Below are positions 12,237 to 23,524 of a stretch of 64,000 nt of DNA, one piece after another. The translations under genes were made by a program, and so were the position numbers. Position 1 is the stretch's first letter; every line of letters starts with the position of its first letter. The stretch comes from Limnanthes douglasii subsp. nivea. Its lineage: Eukaryota; Streptophyta; Magnoliopsida; Brassicales; Limnanthaceae. The notes under the pieces are model-generated. The model did no database searches, was not told the origin of the DNA, and saw only the letters and a program-made list of their open reading frames with translations. The DNA lies in contig JAUPFV010000001.1 of NCBI GenBank assembly GCA_036936605.1, positions 122,644,771 through 122,708,770 of the forward strand. Direction: 5' to 3'.

Positions 12237-13012
12237 GTTCACAATGTTCAATAAGGATAATCAATTCAATCAATGACACAATTGTAGTTACTCACCTCTT
12301 TTCACAGAAATATTTTATGGCCATCTCCATAGACGGTTTGATATTTTAAAAATGGAAACTTTTGATGGGAGCAAGGATCTGAATAACCATGTTGACCATT
12401 TCAAGAAGTTCATGATACATTTCGATGACGATGACAAATTATTGTGCCAGGATTGTACCCAATATTTCAAGGATAATGCTTTGAAGTGGTATAATCGGCT
12501 TCCGCAGGGGTCGATCAACAATTTGGACATAGTCTGAATGAGTTTCCGAAAATTTATTCTATTTAAGTTTTTTATTTGGTTATTTTGTTTTTATTGTGTT
12601 TTTTTAAAAGTTTTTTATTAAGAATTCTTATTTTCAAGTAGGTTTAAATAATTTTTGTCTATAGGTTACGAAAGCAAATGAATATGTTCAAGTGACGGTT
12701 CACATACCAAATGAATAAAAAAGAGATGTACGGGGGAAGAAAGGATGTCATGTCTCATATTCATTTTGACATAATGTGTAGGAAGTAAAGAAATAAGAAA
12801 AAATAGAGATACAATAATTCAGTGTCGTCAATTTATTGGGGAAATCTTGAAGAATTATACCAAGTGTTTTGTAGAAACAAAAAATGGCTTGCAATATTTC
12901 TTTGAACATGTGGTTATAACCGCTTTTAGGCAAGGGCTTCTTCCTAGAGAATTGGCCAACAATGCCACCAAGAAAAAGGAAATGTCCTTCGGAGGTTTGT
13001 TGTCACCCTAAC
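12237..13012 (+). pseudogene. Tat gypsy gag, capsid part (element B)
   Basis: 12352-12537 reads METFDGSKDLNNHVDHF ... DDDDKLLC ... ALKWYNRLPQGSI, matching the Retrotrans_gag-type segment MEKYDGSRDPDNHLEQF ... ALKWYNSLPQGCI at 54355-54516. After about 240 bp of unrelated AT-rich sequence, 12808-13005 resumes as KNGLQYFFEHVVITAF ... KKKEMSFGGLL. The homology stops at about 13010, where reverse-strand integrase sequence begins, so element B was truncated or interrupted there. Confidence 0.8.
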
Positions 13013-13014
13013 AT

Positions 13015-13950
13015 GACTTTAAATGCTCAATGTTCTTAGGGTGTTGTAAAAGTCTCCTCTATTTGTCTTGGAGGCGATGCGTAACTGGTTTAATTCTCTC
13101 TATCACTGAATACAAACCTTCCCAGTTTGGAGTCATTTTTCCTAGTATTTTATCCTTCGTATGCAAGAATAATTTTCTCAACATTTTGTCTCCCACTTTG
13201 AAATCTCTTCGCCCCACCTTCAAATTATAGCGAATCCTCATCAAATTTTGATAATGTTTCGAATTGAAATGCGTCATAACCCTCTTTTCCTTAATAAGAT
13301 CAAGCTCTGTTCTTCTTGTCTCCTCGAAATAATAGAGTACTCAAGTTGATTATGAAGGACCCACAACATTCATTCCATATACTAAGGCAAAATGAGTTTC
13401 TTAAGTTACTTCTCTAGGTGTTGTTATATAAGCCTATAAAACTTATTGTAAATAACTAGGTCATTTCCCAGCAACAGCTGCTAAATTTTTCTTTAACTCT
13501 TCTAAGATAGTTATGTTAGTTACTTCCACCTTTCAAATTTTTTGAGGATGAAAAAGTGTTGAAAAACACTATATAATTCCCCTCGGATTGCAAATGAATT
13601 CATTTCTCTATTGTTAAACTGAATACCGTTATCTGTAGTGATCTTCCGAGAAACTCCAAATCGACAACAAATATTAGTCATAATTAATTTGATAACATCC
13701 TTAGCTCTTTTCCCTGACAATGGTTTAGCTTGAGCTCACATAAAAAAATAATATACTGCCACAATAATCATTTGTCGTCCTCCCGAAGCCATGTGCAATG
13801 GCCCTACTAGATCTATTTGACATCTATGAAATGGAACCGCTTCAAAAATTGAAATTAGTAGTATTGTCAGTTTATAAATAGAAGTAGAAAATCATTGACA
13901 AGTATCGCAACTTTGTACCAAAGTTTTAGCATCATTCTTTATCAAAGGCT
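13015..13950 (-). pseudogene. Tat gypsy integrase (element C, reverse strand)
   Basis: 13277-13059 (-) gives the integrase C-terminus: RRDFKVGDKMLRKLFLHTK, then WEGLYSVIERIKP. 13720-13520 (-) carries the catalytic core with ITTDNGIQFNN, the second catalytic aspartate. Intervening sequence matches the core and the HPQAN region only in broken frames. No 3' LTR follows; the element stops at the gag of element B. Confidence 0.75.
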
Positions 13951-15138
13951 AGTGATATCCTGCCAAGCCTTAAACCCACAATGAGTAGAATCCCATTATG
14001 TAGCTCGGATAAAACTTCTTAAAATTCATTCTTACCCAAACATCGTAATAATGGCCTACTTAAAGACTTATTATATAACACCCTATCTAATATGGTATAA
14101 CTATGATCTCTGTATCTCAACCACTGAGCTAATTTTAAATCTTGAGGTAATGTACCGTTAAGTAAAAATTATGTTATTTCAAATTGCCAATCACCTCGAA
14201 TTTGTTCCGTAATGACAAACACCTCCTCAGAATATTTGCACTGTTCTAACTTTGACAAATTAAACAAATTTATTGTAACAATATCCAAGGATACTCCTCT
14301 GTATATGCAATAGTTGCCAAAGAATTTACAACTGTGTTTTCCCTTTGATTGATATGTTCAATAACCCGTTCATCAAACTAAAGAGTTAATTTCCATAGCT
14401 CATGAAGATATAAAACTAGTTGGTCTTTCTTGGCCTCAGATATCCCGCCACATGATTTGCTACGAACGGATACTTTGTCTCCAAATGAAGTATCTTTCGT
14501 CATAAATACTCGCAAGTCTTAAACCATCTAATGCATCTTCATACTCATCTTCGTTATTCGACGCATGAAATCTAAACCGAATACCTTGATACATAGCTTC
14601 TCCAATATAAGAAATCAACTGTACTCCCGCACTTGAACCCAATATACTAGAGACGCCATCTGTATGAACCACCTATATTGACTCCACTGCTAATAATTCT
14701 CTAAAATTTTCTTTATCGGATCGACTCGAATTAAATTCAACCAAAAACTCTGTTCAAGCTTGAGCTTTAATAATTGTCCGATGAGAAAAATTTATATCAA
14801 GATCCCATAACTCAGCCAACCACGTAGTTATTCTGTTAGAAATATTCGGTCATTGTAATATATTCTTCAACATATATATTTTTTGAACAATAATTGTATA
14901 AGCTTGTAAATAAGGCTGTATTTTCCTAGTAGCCACCACCAAGGATAAAGCCAACTTCTCAAACCTTAAGTATCTTATTTCCGATACTAATAGACTTTTG
15001 TTCACATAATAAACTGGCCGAGAAGCTCCACCTTCTTTCCTCATCAACACAGTACTTGGTGATGGTAAAATATAGATCAAGGGTAAAACTAGGGAAACCT
15101 TTAGTGGCAGATATGAATTATTTTTTAAAGAAGTTGTG
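13951..15138 (-). pseudogene. Tat gypsy dual RNase H region (element C)
   Basis: 14672-14460 (-) carries the archaeal-type RNase H: TDGVSS, then ASNNEDEYEDALDGLRLA. 15060-14850 (-) carries the end of the classical RNase H: VLMRKEGGASRPVYYVNKSL, then LEKLALSLVVATRKIQPYL. Having both domains in this order is a hallmark of the Tat lineage. Stops separate the pieces. Confidence 0.75.
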
Positions 15139-15430
15139 AGAGAATAAAGGTGAATGCTTATAGTTAATGTCTTTTGAAAAAGTTCAACCCTCTTAATGAT
15201 GTTGGTTGGGGTATTTATATCATTTTCTTTGACCCATGGGCCGTGTGGGTCGAAGTTTTTACTCGGGTCATTCATATAAGCCCCCAAGCCCAAGAAATGA
15301 GCTACTGGGCACATAATTGAGTCATAGTTCCACTGAAGCTATTGCTCATCCACTGTTTTTTAGTTAGTCTATTTGAAATGCCCTTCAGATGTTATCAGAA
15401 TTTATTGGAGATATGCTTCCAACAATATCT
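15139..15430 (-). mobile_element. Tat-type LTR (solo or junction LTR), reverse orientation
   Basis: In reverse complement it starts TGTTGGAAGCATATCTCC, contains 'cacacggcccatgggtca' and 'tgatataaataccccaacc', and ends CTCTCACA. These are the landmarks of the complete Tat LTRs in this window. Flanking pentamers do not match. RNase H coding overlaps on the two sides ('SPVILSKPRIGE' upstream, 'LPLKVSLV..PLIYIL' downstream appear to cover the same region), so it may join two different decayed elements and not interrupt one. Confidence 0.6.
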
Positions 15431-16320
15431 GAAACGATCAGTACTGACAGCGAAATCCGATACATACATGTTGAAATAGGTGTTCTCCTATTCGAGGCTT
15501 AGATAAAATTACAGGTGATAATAAATACTCTTTAATATTAAAAAAGCCACCTCACATTCTGGTGTCCAAACAAATTCCTTTGGTCGACGCAAAACTTGGA
15601 AAAAGAAGCACATTTCTCAAGAAATCAAGAGATAAATCTATTCGAAGCAACTAACCTCCATGTAAAAATTTACACTTCTTTGATAGTCCAAAGTGAGGTC
15701 ATTGATACCAAAACCTTTAGTTGGTCAAGATTAAATTATATTCCCTTCTCACTTATGATATATCCCAAGAACTTGCCTGATCTAAGACCAAATGTGGATT
15801 AAATTCAATTGAATAGCCCTAAGAATAAAAAAGGTTTCTTTCAAATCTCGTAAATGTTCACCATCAGTTGAACTCTTGACTAACGTATGTCAATATAAAC
15901 TTCTATATTCCTCCCAATTTGAAAAGAAAAAGCCTTGCTCACCAATCTTTGATATATTGCCTCAACTTAAGACCAAAAGGCATAACCCGGTAACAATGCA
16001 ATCCTCGATCGGTAATAAATGTAGTACTTTTTTTATCATTCAGATTCATTTGAATCTCATTATAACCCACAAATGCATCTATGAAAGAGAAAATTTTATT
16101 CCCCGATGTTGAATCGACAAGCTGATCAATTTTTGGCACATGAAATGGATCTTTAGAACACGTCCTATCTAAATCCATAAAGTCAACACATATTCTTCGT
16201 TTCCATTCTTATTTTTTACTAATACAAGCTTTGAAGTCTATAACGGGTATTGTGCCTCCCGTATATGTCCGACCTTAGATAAAGGATCCACTTCTGCCAC
16301 AATTCCTTCAGATTATCTAT
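15431..16320 (-). pseudogene. Tat gypsy reverse transcriptase (element C)
   Basis: 16178-15939 (-) reads MDLDRTCSKDPFHVPKIDQL ... FSFIDAFVGYNEIQMN ... FITDRGLHCYRVMPFGLK, the N-terminal half of a Tat RT. 15600-15440 (-) holds the start of RNase H (FVWTPECEVAFLILKS). Frameshifts break the frame between these blocks. Confidence 0.8.
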
Positions 16321-16479
16321 AGAAAAACCTCTCATTTTTTGAATGATGAGCCCGAAATTTAGATTTAAAGCCAAGATGCGACGTATTACCTCAAGTGGAA
16401 CCCCTACTACATCATCGGTTTATCAAGCAAACACATCAAGGTTGTCAAACACAAATCTTAGCAATTGGTAATGTAAAGT

Positions 16480-17160
16480 AGGTGACAATAACGTCCATAT
16501 TTGCAAACATTTCCCATTTGGGAACATATACCCCTCAACATATTCCCCCCCCCCATTATAGGACACAGGGTTTCCTTCGGATCATCTACACCTACCTCAC
16601 CCAAGTCAACCCCATCAATTGTTATTCAATCACTTGATCACAAAAATGACCATTTTAGAGTGAAAATTTGTTGCATAACATTCTCCTACCACTTGTTGAT
16701 ATATTTGAAATACTCTGACGCGATTACTAATTACATACTTCAAACACTGATAAACAGTTGAAACAACAACATACATCTTTAACAACCATGATCTTCCAAA
16801 AATTTCATTATAGCTGGTCGAACATTCCAATACCATAAACAAAACTTGAACTTTTATCCTAAAATGACCTCTCTCCAATAAAACATATCCTTTAAATTCC
16901 TTAATTACTTGCGAAGTTACCCATGTGAATCCAATTATAGTCCACTCATATCGAAGAATTGTAGGTGGATTACACATCTTATTATATGTTGATTTGAACA
17001 ACACATTTGCTAAACTCCCTGTATCAATTAATATTCTTCGGATCTTTGTTCCTGTTATTTCTGCGCCTATCAAAACTGCATCTTCATTGGGTCCAACTAT
17101 ACCCCTCAGATCATCCTCATCAAACAAAATAAAAGGTGTGATGTTCCCCCATATAAATGA
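16480..17160 (-). pseudogene. Tat gypsy aspartic protease (element C)
   Basis: The longest intact piece of element C, 17127-16630 (-): DDLRGIVGPNEDAVLIGAEI, then the catalytic motif ILIDTGSLANVLF, and later the second half LFMVLECSTSYNEIFGRSWL and VGECYAT. Unlike elements A and 53293-63581, the IDTGS box is complete and followed by an open frame. Confidence 0.8.
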
Positions 17161-18335
17161 GTAGACTTTTCCACCTTAATTTACTCTTCAACTTGAGCCA
17201 TCAAAGCTCCAAATGTCAATGCCATTATTCTTATAGTCTAATTTTCGAAATCCCCTAGAAGCAATCCTTGCCTAACGTTTTCCATGCAAACAAGCTCCTT
17301 ATAATCTTCCAACTGTGTATTTGTTAACAAAAACCGTCTAGTATAACCTTTTAATTTCTCCCATACTGCATGTTTGCATTGTATTATAGTATCACCATTA
17401 ACTTACATGTCTTTGCTTCATAAAAATTGTCTTCAGAATGCAGTATAAAAAATCCCAAAGTTGGTTATCGATCCCCTCAAAATTCTATTATACCATTTCA
17501 GTGCAGTACCCTTAAATTTTGTAAAAACATTATACACACCAATCTGTCATCATCTATGAAATTCATCATGTAATTCTTAAAATACTTAATATAGTCATCG
17601 GGATCATGTGTTCCATAAAAAAATTTGACCTTTGAAATATCAAACCACCTAGCGAGAGGTATCAACCTAATCTCAGAGGACAAAAGAGAATTCCTTTAAT
17701 CCACTTCTTGAATGTACTGATTTCCTCCAGTTGTTCCTATAATTACATACATACTTTGGTCCGTAATATTAACATATTTTTGGATGTGTTACCCTCATAC
17801 AATGAGTGGTCCCTTATATTCTGAGGGTTACCTTTTTATCTATGCTATTTGTGTGATTCTTGACGTCGACTTCCCTCTCCATCCGAAGAACGCTAATGTC
17901 TCCCTTGTTTAAATGAATCATCCTCAGAATTCGAACTAAATAATTCACTATCACTAGTCAAAATATACCAAGTTATATCTTTATTTTCCTTTCGTTGAGA
18001 TTAATGCTCTTGATCTGACTAGAAATATGCATTTTTCCGGTCATTTCGAAATTGACGAGTGGTGTAAGATTCATCAGACATGTTCTCCTTGTCAACTTGT
18101 CGTACCTCAGATTTCATCCTACCCGAGTGGATTTGCTGCTCTCTTTGATTAAACTTATCGTTTAACATTGTTGACTTCTCTAATAACTGATTCATCCGAT
18201 TCTCTATAACAGATTGCTCACGGTGTTCGTTTCCCTGACTATCAACTCAGTTTTCTTCTCTAAGCAAACATGAGTCAATCATTTTGTTTTCCACCAGAAT
18301 TGTGGGATCGGTTCCGATTTCCGATTCCATTGTAA
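17161..18335 (-). pseudogene. Tat gypsy gag (element C)
   Basis: 17683-17498 (-) carries the capsid start, LARWFDISKVKFFYGTHDPD then YIKYFKNYMMNFIDDDRLVC. Upstream, the N-terminus reads from a likely start near 18331: MESEIGTDPTILVENKM, then a charged coiled-coil-like stretch up to about 17900. Several stops and frameshifts are present. Confidence 0.7.
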
Positions 18336-18394
18336 TCTCATCCGGTAACTTCAATCATAAATTTTGTGGTTTTAGATTCGCTATCTAGGTACCT

Positions 18395-18418
18395 CGTAAT
18401 CTCCCACTATGGTCGCAA
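18395..18418 (-). other. Primer-binding site of element C
   Basis: In reverse complement the sequence is 'ttgcgaccatagtgggag', close to the PBS of the complete Tat element ('ttggcgaccacattgggag' at 53662). It sits about 65 bp upstream of the gag start and marks the inner end of the 5' LTR, which should run to the right of 18420. Confidence 0.6.
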
Positions 18419-18566
18419 TATTAAGTAAAATATTTTCAATATAAAGATGAAAAATAAAAGTGATTTTAAAGATAGAGAAACTAACTAGTCTTTTCGTGGG
18501 AGAAACAAATTATAATCGAATATAAATGAAAGATGTCAATCAGTCTTTTATTTCTCACCTCGCCCT
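18419..18566 (-). mobile_element. Likely 5' LTR fragment of element C
   Basis: Placed only by position, immediately outside the PBS. It is AT-rich, lacks a clear LTR end and is interrupted by a SINE. Any continuation beyond 18790 cannot be delimited. Confidence 0.35.
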
Positions 18567-18777
18567 CTTTTTTTTCCGGAGGGAACCCGCAGCCGCTACT
18601 CAGAGTGCAATGAGTGCGCACAGGGTAAACCCTCAGTCTGATGCGATAGCCTGCAAACCAACGCCAGAAGGTAAACCACACAAGGTGACAGGCTTAGCTG
18701 AGAAAGCGTATGTAGAGGGACTCGAACTCATGCCCTTTGGTCACAAGCCTGTCATACTCAACCAACTCGGCTACCCC
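18567..18777 (-). mobile_element. tRNA-derived SINE, copy 1
   Basis: In reverse complement the head is GGGGTAGCCGAGTTGGTTGA, with an A-box-like TAGCCGAGTTGG and a B-box-like GAGTTCGAGTCC about 40 bp further on. A unique body follows ('gcctgtcaccttgtgtggt', 'ctgagggtttaccctgtgcg') and the element ends 'gggttccctccgg' plus A-run. The same unit occurs in the other orientation at 51613-51822. The head is related to a tRNA, probably of the Leu/Ser type, but is not a functional tRNA. Confidence 0.85.
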
Positions 18778-18789
18778 TTACTAGTTATA

Positions 18790-19508
18790 ACAATTACAAG
18801 TTATAACAAATTGCACTTTTAGCCCTTACTATTCACGTGTTACATCAAATCTATCATCTAATTAAAAAAAACTTAAATAAAAACTTTTTTCTTAATTGAT
18901 TTTACTCCTTGATTATTTGCATCCTTATCAATCTTAATCCAGATTTAACATCCCCAAGCTAATCGATTCTTAGAAGAGGGAAAATATCATTCACATAAGT
19001 TTTATTGAGATCCGTAGTATAGTGACATTTACATTCAAGAATGACTAAGAAGGCTATGAATAACTTTAAAACAAAATATAAGGAATAAATTCCTTCAAAA
19101 TTATATTCATTCCCTCATCCTTTATTCAAGGCTAGGGAGGCTACTGAATAGTAAATCAACAAATAAATTCGAAACAAAAAAAAGAAGGTCAAAGCAAAAA
19201 CAAAGAAATAAGAAGCACAAACAGTAGAAAGTTGAAGCAAAAATAAGTATTTCACAAGACAAGAGGACCTCAACGCATCATCAACAATAAGTCAAAGACC
19301 CGAAAATAATAATTAAATTCAAAGATCAAGCATTTCCCAAGCAAGGCAAGTAAAAGACAAAGGACTCTTCAACAAGAACCAAAGATGCAACAGATAAGCA
19401 ATATGCACCTCAGCTAGGATCAAAGAAAGCTTTAACCAATAACAATATCGCTTCGGACAACACTGAGCTAATCATCCTTCGTTACTCTCATCAAGACTAG
19501 GGGGCTAC
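18790..19508 (+). mobile_element. Non-coding 3' internal part of a gypsy-like element
   Basis: A purine-rich tract, 'agactagggggctac' (19494-19508), ends directly at an LTR-like TG start and reads as a polypurine tract. A similar 'ggctagggaggctac' lies at 19129-19143. No coding domain is recognisable. It may be the 3' remainder of element B, but the LTRs do not look alike. Confidence 0.4.
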
Positions 19509-19850
19509 TGATAAGGGTGTCATTAATCCAATCGGAACCAATCAGCTCATTAGCTTATTCAACTGTGTAACTATATAAATAGACTAAGTTAGAGAAACAA
19601 ATTAACCGCATATATTCATGGTTTATAAATATTGTCCATCACTCTGTGATATGAGGAAATATATTTATTGCAACATGACCTATATATAAAGGTTCAACTT
19701 CAATCAATAAACAAATCGTATATTTACTATTCTTTTTTCTTTTTTCTTTTTTCTTCTTTCTATGTTATTTTCTTAAACACTTACTCAACTCATACTCAAA
19801 TCAATCTCCGCTTCAATCAAACCTAACGATCACTAAATATCCACATCATT
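19509..19850 (+). mobile_element. LTR-like 3' terminus
   Basis: Begins TGATAAGGGTGTCATTAATCC right after a polypurine tract, contains promoter-like 'actatataaatagac' (about 19570) and 'acctatatataaagg' (about 19677), then a pyrimidine-rich CTTTTTT tract. Its right end is not defined ('ccacatca' near 19848 is a candidate). Confidence 0.5.
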
Positions 19851-20124
19851 AACAATATGGTAAATTATCGATAACCACCAGGGAAATATCACAAGTACCA
19901 ATAACCATCCTGATTTTCAAGTTTATTGATAACCACATGCAATACAAATGCTTTTAACAATACACTAAAACACGTACATCCTTAACAATTAGTTATTTTT
20001 AACATTCCAAACTCCATATCTTTTGAACCTTAACTTAAAAAAAATACAGAAACACACATATTGCTTTTTTTTAAATGAACAAACAAAATAAATGAATGAT
20101 ATTTTTGGAGAAGTTTTTTTCCAA

Positions 20125-20615
20125 ACTAATTTCACACCTCAATTATACATATTTTCAACATAAAAATACACATAGTTTAGCAATTATAGAAAAATAGTTG
20201 TTTCACATCCAATTAACACGTACTTTCACAAAAAAAAATTGTATTTTTTTCTTCACATAATCAGAATTAAAAGTCCTATTTACGCAACCATTTTCTTCTT
20301 ATTTTCATAACATATTTGCACCTAATTACGCAACTAGAACTAAGTTGTGTTTTCACACCCCAATTACACATAATTTCACACTTTTACCATCGTAAATTTG
20401 TTTTTTCAACACAAAAATGTATATATTTTAGCAAATATAAAAAAGTTATTCATTTTACACCCAATTAACACTTTCTTTTCCATAAAAGCAAATTGTATTT
20501 TGTTCTTTAACGCAACCAATTTATTATACAATCAATAGTTATATTTACACGAATATTATTTTTTTGTTTCCGTAATAAATTTGTGTATAACTACGCAACT
20601 AGAATAGAGTTTTTT
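20125..20615. repeat. Diverged tandem duplication, about 245-bp unit, upstream of the terpene synthase
   Basis: Two successive blocks share the same order of words: 'ttttcacaccccaattacac', 'caacacaaaaatgtatatat', 'acacccaattaacac', 'aattgtatttt', 'acgcaacca', 'ttacgcaactagaa'. Block 1 is about 20125-20350 and block 2 about 20365-20610. The duplication lies 300-800 bp upstream of the gene's start codon. Confidence 0.7.
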
Positions 20616-20871
20616 GTCGTACTGTAAGAAGAAAATATTAAAAAGAAAAACTAATATAGATGGTCGGTAGTATTTAAAATATTATTATAAAATTGAATAT
20701 TAGTTGATGTTATATAAAAAAAATATTAAATAAATATAGTCATACTTGGGATGGGAATAGATTAGAAGAACAATTAATATGGGATACTTTTGGATCTTTA
20801 TCTAATATACCTAACCAACTTAAACACGAGATGTATGATGTACCAACTTAAACACCACCACTAGATATTAT

Positions 20872-20880
20872 CTATATAAT
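20872..20880 (+). promoter_or_regulatory. TATA-like box of the terpene synthase gene
   Basis: The motif ctatataat lies 41 bp before the start codon. A start of transcription about 25-30 bp downstream would leave a very short leader. It is the best TATA match near the gene, but no transcript evidence is available. Confidence 0.45.
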
Positions 20881-20920
20881 CAGATAAACAAACCCTTTTT
20901 CTTTTTATCAAGAATTCAAG

Positions 20921-23345
20921 ATGAATTATAACACTAAAGCAGCAGAGGAGAAGATTCGACCATTGGCCAACTTTCCTTCATCCATTTGGGGCGATCATTT
21001 CACATCGTTCACTTCCCATGACTCCGTAAGAAGACACCTTTTCTTTCTTGTTCGATGATTCGTTAAGAAGACAACTTGTTCATTCTTATTAAATTATACC
21101 TGTAATAGCCAAAGAGTTCCGATTTTACACTACCAAAATCTGACACTGTTTCTAAGATAAATTTTGTAGGTGGATACATAAAAAGATTATAATATCTTTT
21201 TGTTCATTACACATATATGCTGTTAATATTTCATGACAATTTCCGCTTTCAAATGATAAACTTAAACTTCTATTTAAATTCATGGACAGGACTTTGAATC
21301 TTATTCGGAGAAATGTAAGGACTTGAAATTTATGGTAAGAAATATGTTAAAGTCCTCGCTGGATGATCTACGGAAAAGTGTTGATCTGATCGACTGTGTT
21401 TGTCGGCTCGGCATCTCATATCACTTTGAAGAGCAGATTGACGAGCAACTCAAACATCTCTTTCGCACAAAGCAAAAAGTTATTGAAAACAACGATTATG
21501 ATATGCGTACCGTTGCGCTCATTTTTCTAGTTTTTAGACAGCATGGATGCAAAATCACTAGTAGTAAGTGGCTTTACATAATTTTGGTCCATTAGGGCAG
21601 CCAAAAATGTTTCTAAAGATATTTACTTTTATAAACCAGATGTGTTTAACAAATTTTTGGACAAAGATGGAAAGTTTTTGGAAGGACTGAAGGATGATGT
21701 AAAGGGAATGTTGAGCTTATACGAAGCTTGCTATCTCGGAACTAAGGGAGAAGAAGTTGTCGACGAAGCCCTTACATTTACAACATCACATTTGGAGAGA
21801 CTAGTGAACCTTGTATGCCCTAGTCTCTCTAAACACATATCCAATTCTCTCAACACGCCTTGCCACAAAGGCATTCCACGACTAGAAAGTAGAAAGTACA
21901 TTGATTTTTATGGAGAAGATGAGGGTCGGAATGAAATGCTTTTAGTGTTTGCGAAACTAGATTTCAATTATGTTCAAGTTCTGCACCAAAAGGAGTTGAA
22001 ACATCTTTGCTGGTAACGGGGTCCTGAAACATTTATATTCTTTTCAAGAGCTAATAGGACTTTATGTAACATTAGAATGTTTAGTTTTAATTATTTTGTT
22101 TCCAAAACTCAAATGACTCTTTTTTGCATTACATTAGCTGGTGGAAGAACTTGATGCTCAAAGACAGTCTATCTTATGCACGAGATAGATTGGTAGAAAT
22201 GTATTTTTGGGCGGTTGGAGTAATCTTTGAGCCTCGTTATTCACGTGCTCGAATGATATTGACTAAGAAACTAGTGTTTTTAACCCTTATAGATGACACA
22301 TATGACTCGTATGGTCTGCTTAGTGAACTTGAGGCTTTTTCAGAAGCTTTTGAAAGGTATGATAATTTTTTTGCTAAATCTTTTAATTCGTTTCTATTTG
22401 AATTATTTCAAAGTCATATGTTAACCGTACTCAGTCTCTTGTATCACCCGATTAATATGTTTATGCATAGGTGGGACACTTCAGTGATCGAGAATCTGCC
22501 ATACTACATGCAAATTTTGTACAGAGTCGTCGTAAATGGTTATGAACAATTTGAGGAAGACGCAGGAAGTGAATGTGGTGAGGGTAGACTTGCTCATGCA
22601 ATCGAGGAGGTAATTCAAAATATCACAATATAACTAAATGCAATAGACTGATTGTGTATTATAGAACTATATTATAATCACCAGGTGAAGAAAGTTGTAA
22701 GAGTATACCTTACTGAAGCTCGATGGTGCAACCAAGGTTATGTGCCAACCTACGAGGAATACATGGCTATTGGACGCGTGAACTGTGGTATAGATACAAT
22801 GAGTTCAACAGCACTCATAGCAATGGGTGAAGAGGCAGGGGACCAAGCATACAAATGGTTGGATTCTGATCCTAAACTTGTCACAATTATAGAGACATGT
22901 GGTCGTCTTCTTAATGACACTTCAACCCGCAAGGTATGAAATATGCTTGTATGGAAAAAGCATTTGATTATATCACGAAGATCTTGTGTGTTATTTTAAC
23001 CGTAAATGTTTAGTTGAATATACCTTGTTACTAAGACAGTTAAACTAATAACAGCATGAGAACGAAGGACATGCTTTTCATAGCGTCTCGTGCTACATGA
23101 AACAATACGGTACACCAAAAGATGAGGTGATTACAATGTTCAAGAATTATATCAAAGATGGATGGAAGGATATCAACGAGGAACTGATGCATCCAACCAC
23201 GGTTTCACCACGCCTTCTTACACGAGTTATAAACTTCATGCGTATATTTGAAGTTCATTACAACAACGGAGTCGACAAATTCACCTATACTGAATTGACA
23301 AAAGATTACATCTCTTTATTGTTCATCAATCCTGTTAAAGTGTAG
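20921..23345 (+). CDS. Sesquiterpene synthase (TPS-a type), seven exons, intact
   Basis: Exons: 20921-21025, 21290-21563, 21640-22012, 22138-22356, 22471-22609, 22685-22933 and 23055-23345. All introns are GT-AG, and the frame joins into 549 residues plus TAG. The last four internal exon sizes (373, 219, 139, 249 bp) fit the conserved class III terpene synthase layout. There is no plastid transit peptide: the protein opens [18 protein letters not shown], with RP-x8-W ([11 protein letters not shown]) in place of the RR-x8-W motif. This is expected of a cytosolic enzyme that converts farnesyl diphosphate to a sesquiterpene. Metal-binding motifs are present: DDTYD in exon 4, and NDTSTRKHE, fitting (N/D)Dxx(S/T)xxxE, across exons 6 and 7. 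The EPRYSRAR stretch precedes DDTYD at the usual distance. One oddity is a Cys-Cys pair before WWKNL at the exon 3/4 join. The product cannot be predicted from sequence. Family assignment is very secure; expression is unknown. Confidence 0.95.
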
Positions 23346-23524
23346 CATAAATTTGTGAGCATGTTTGTGTTTGTGTTTTCATGTTTCCAGGTTTCTATCT
23401 TAATCTTTAAATTTGTAAATCATGTTACTTTCTTTTGTAATGTCTTTCTAAAAATTCAAATATGAGATATTCTCAAGTCTGATCTTATAATTTTTTATTG
23501 TGTTAAAGGTGTCATTTCGAAACA
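23346..23524 (+). other. 3' flank of the terpene synthase gene
   Basis: T-rich sequence after the stop, compatible with a 3' UTR. I see no clear AATAAA; 'aaaattcaaa' and T/G-rich tracts at 23400-23520 are the only weak signals. Confidence 0.4.

Noticed and set aside
16540..16560. Run of about ten C bases
   Set aside because: A homopolymer within decayed gypsy sequence, possibly a sequencing artefact; no function supported.
18567..18777. Possible tRNA gene
   Set aside because: Only A and B boxes match; the acceptor and anticodon arms do not fold as a tRNA, the unit continues into a 150-bp body, and a second copy exists at 51613. It is a SINE.
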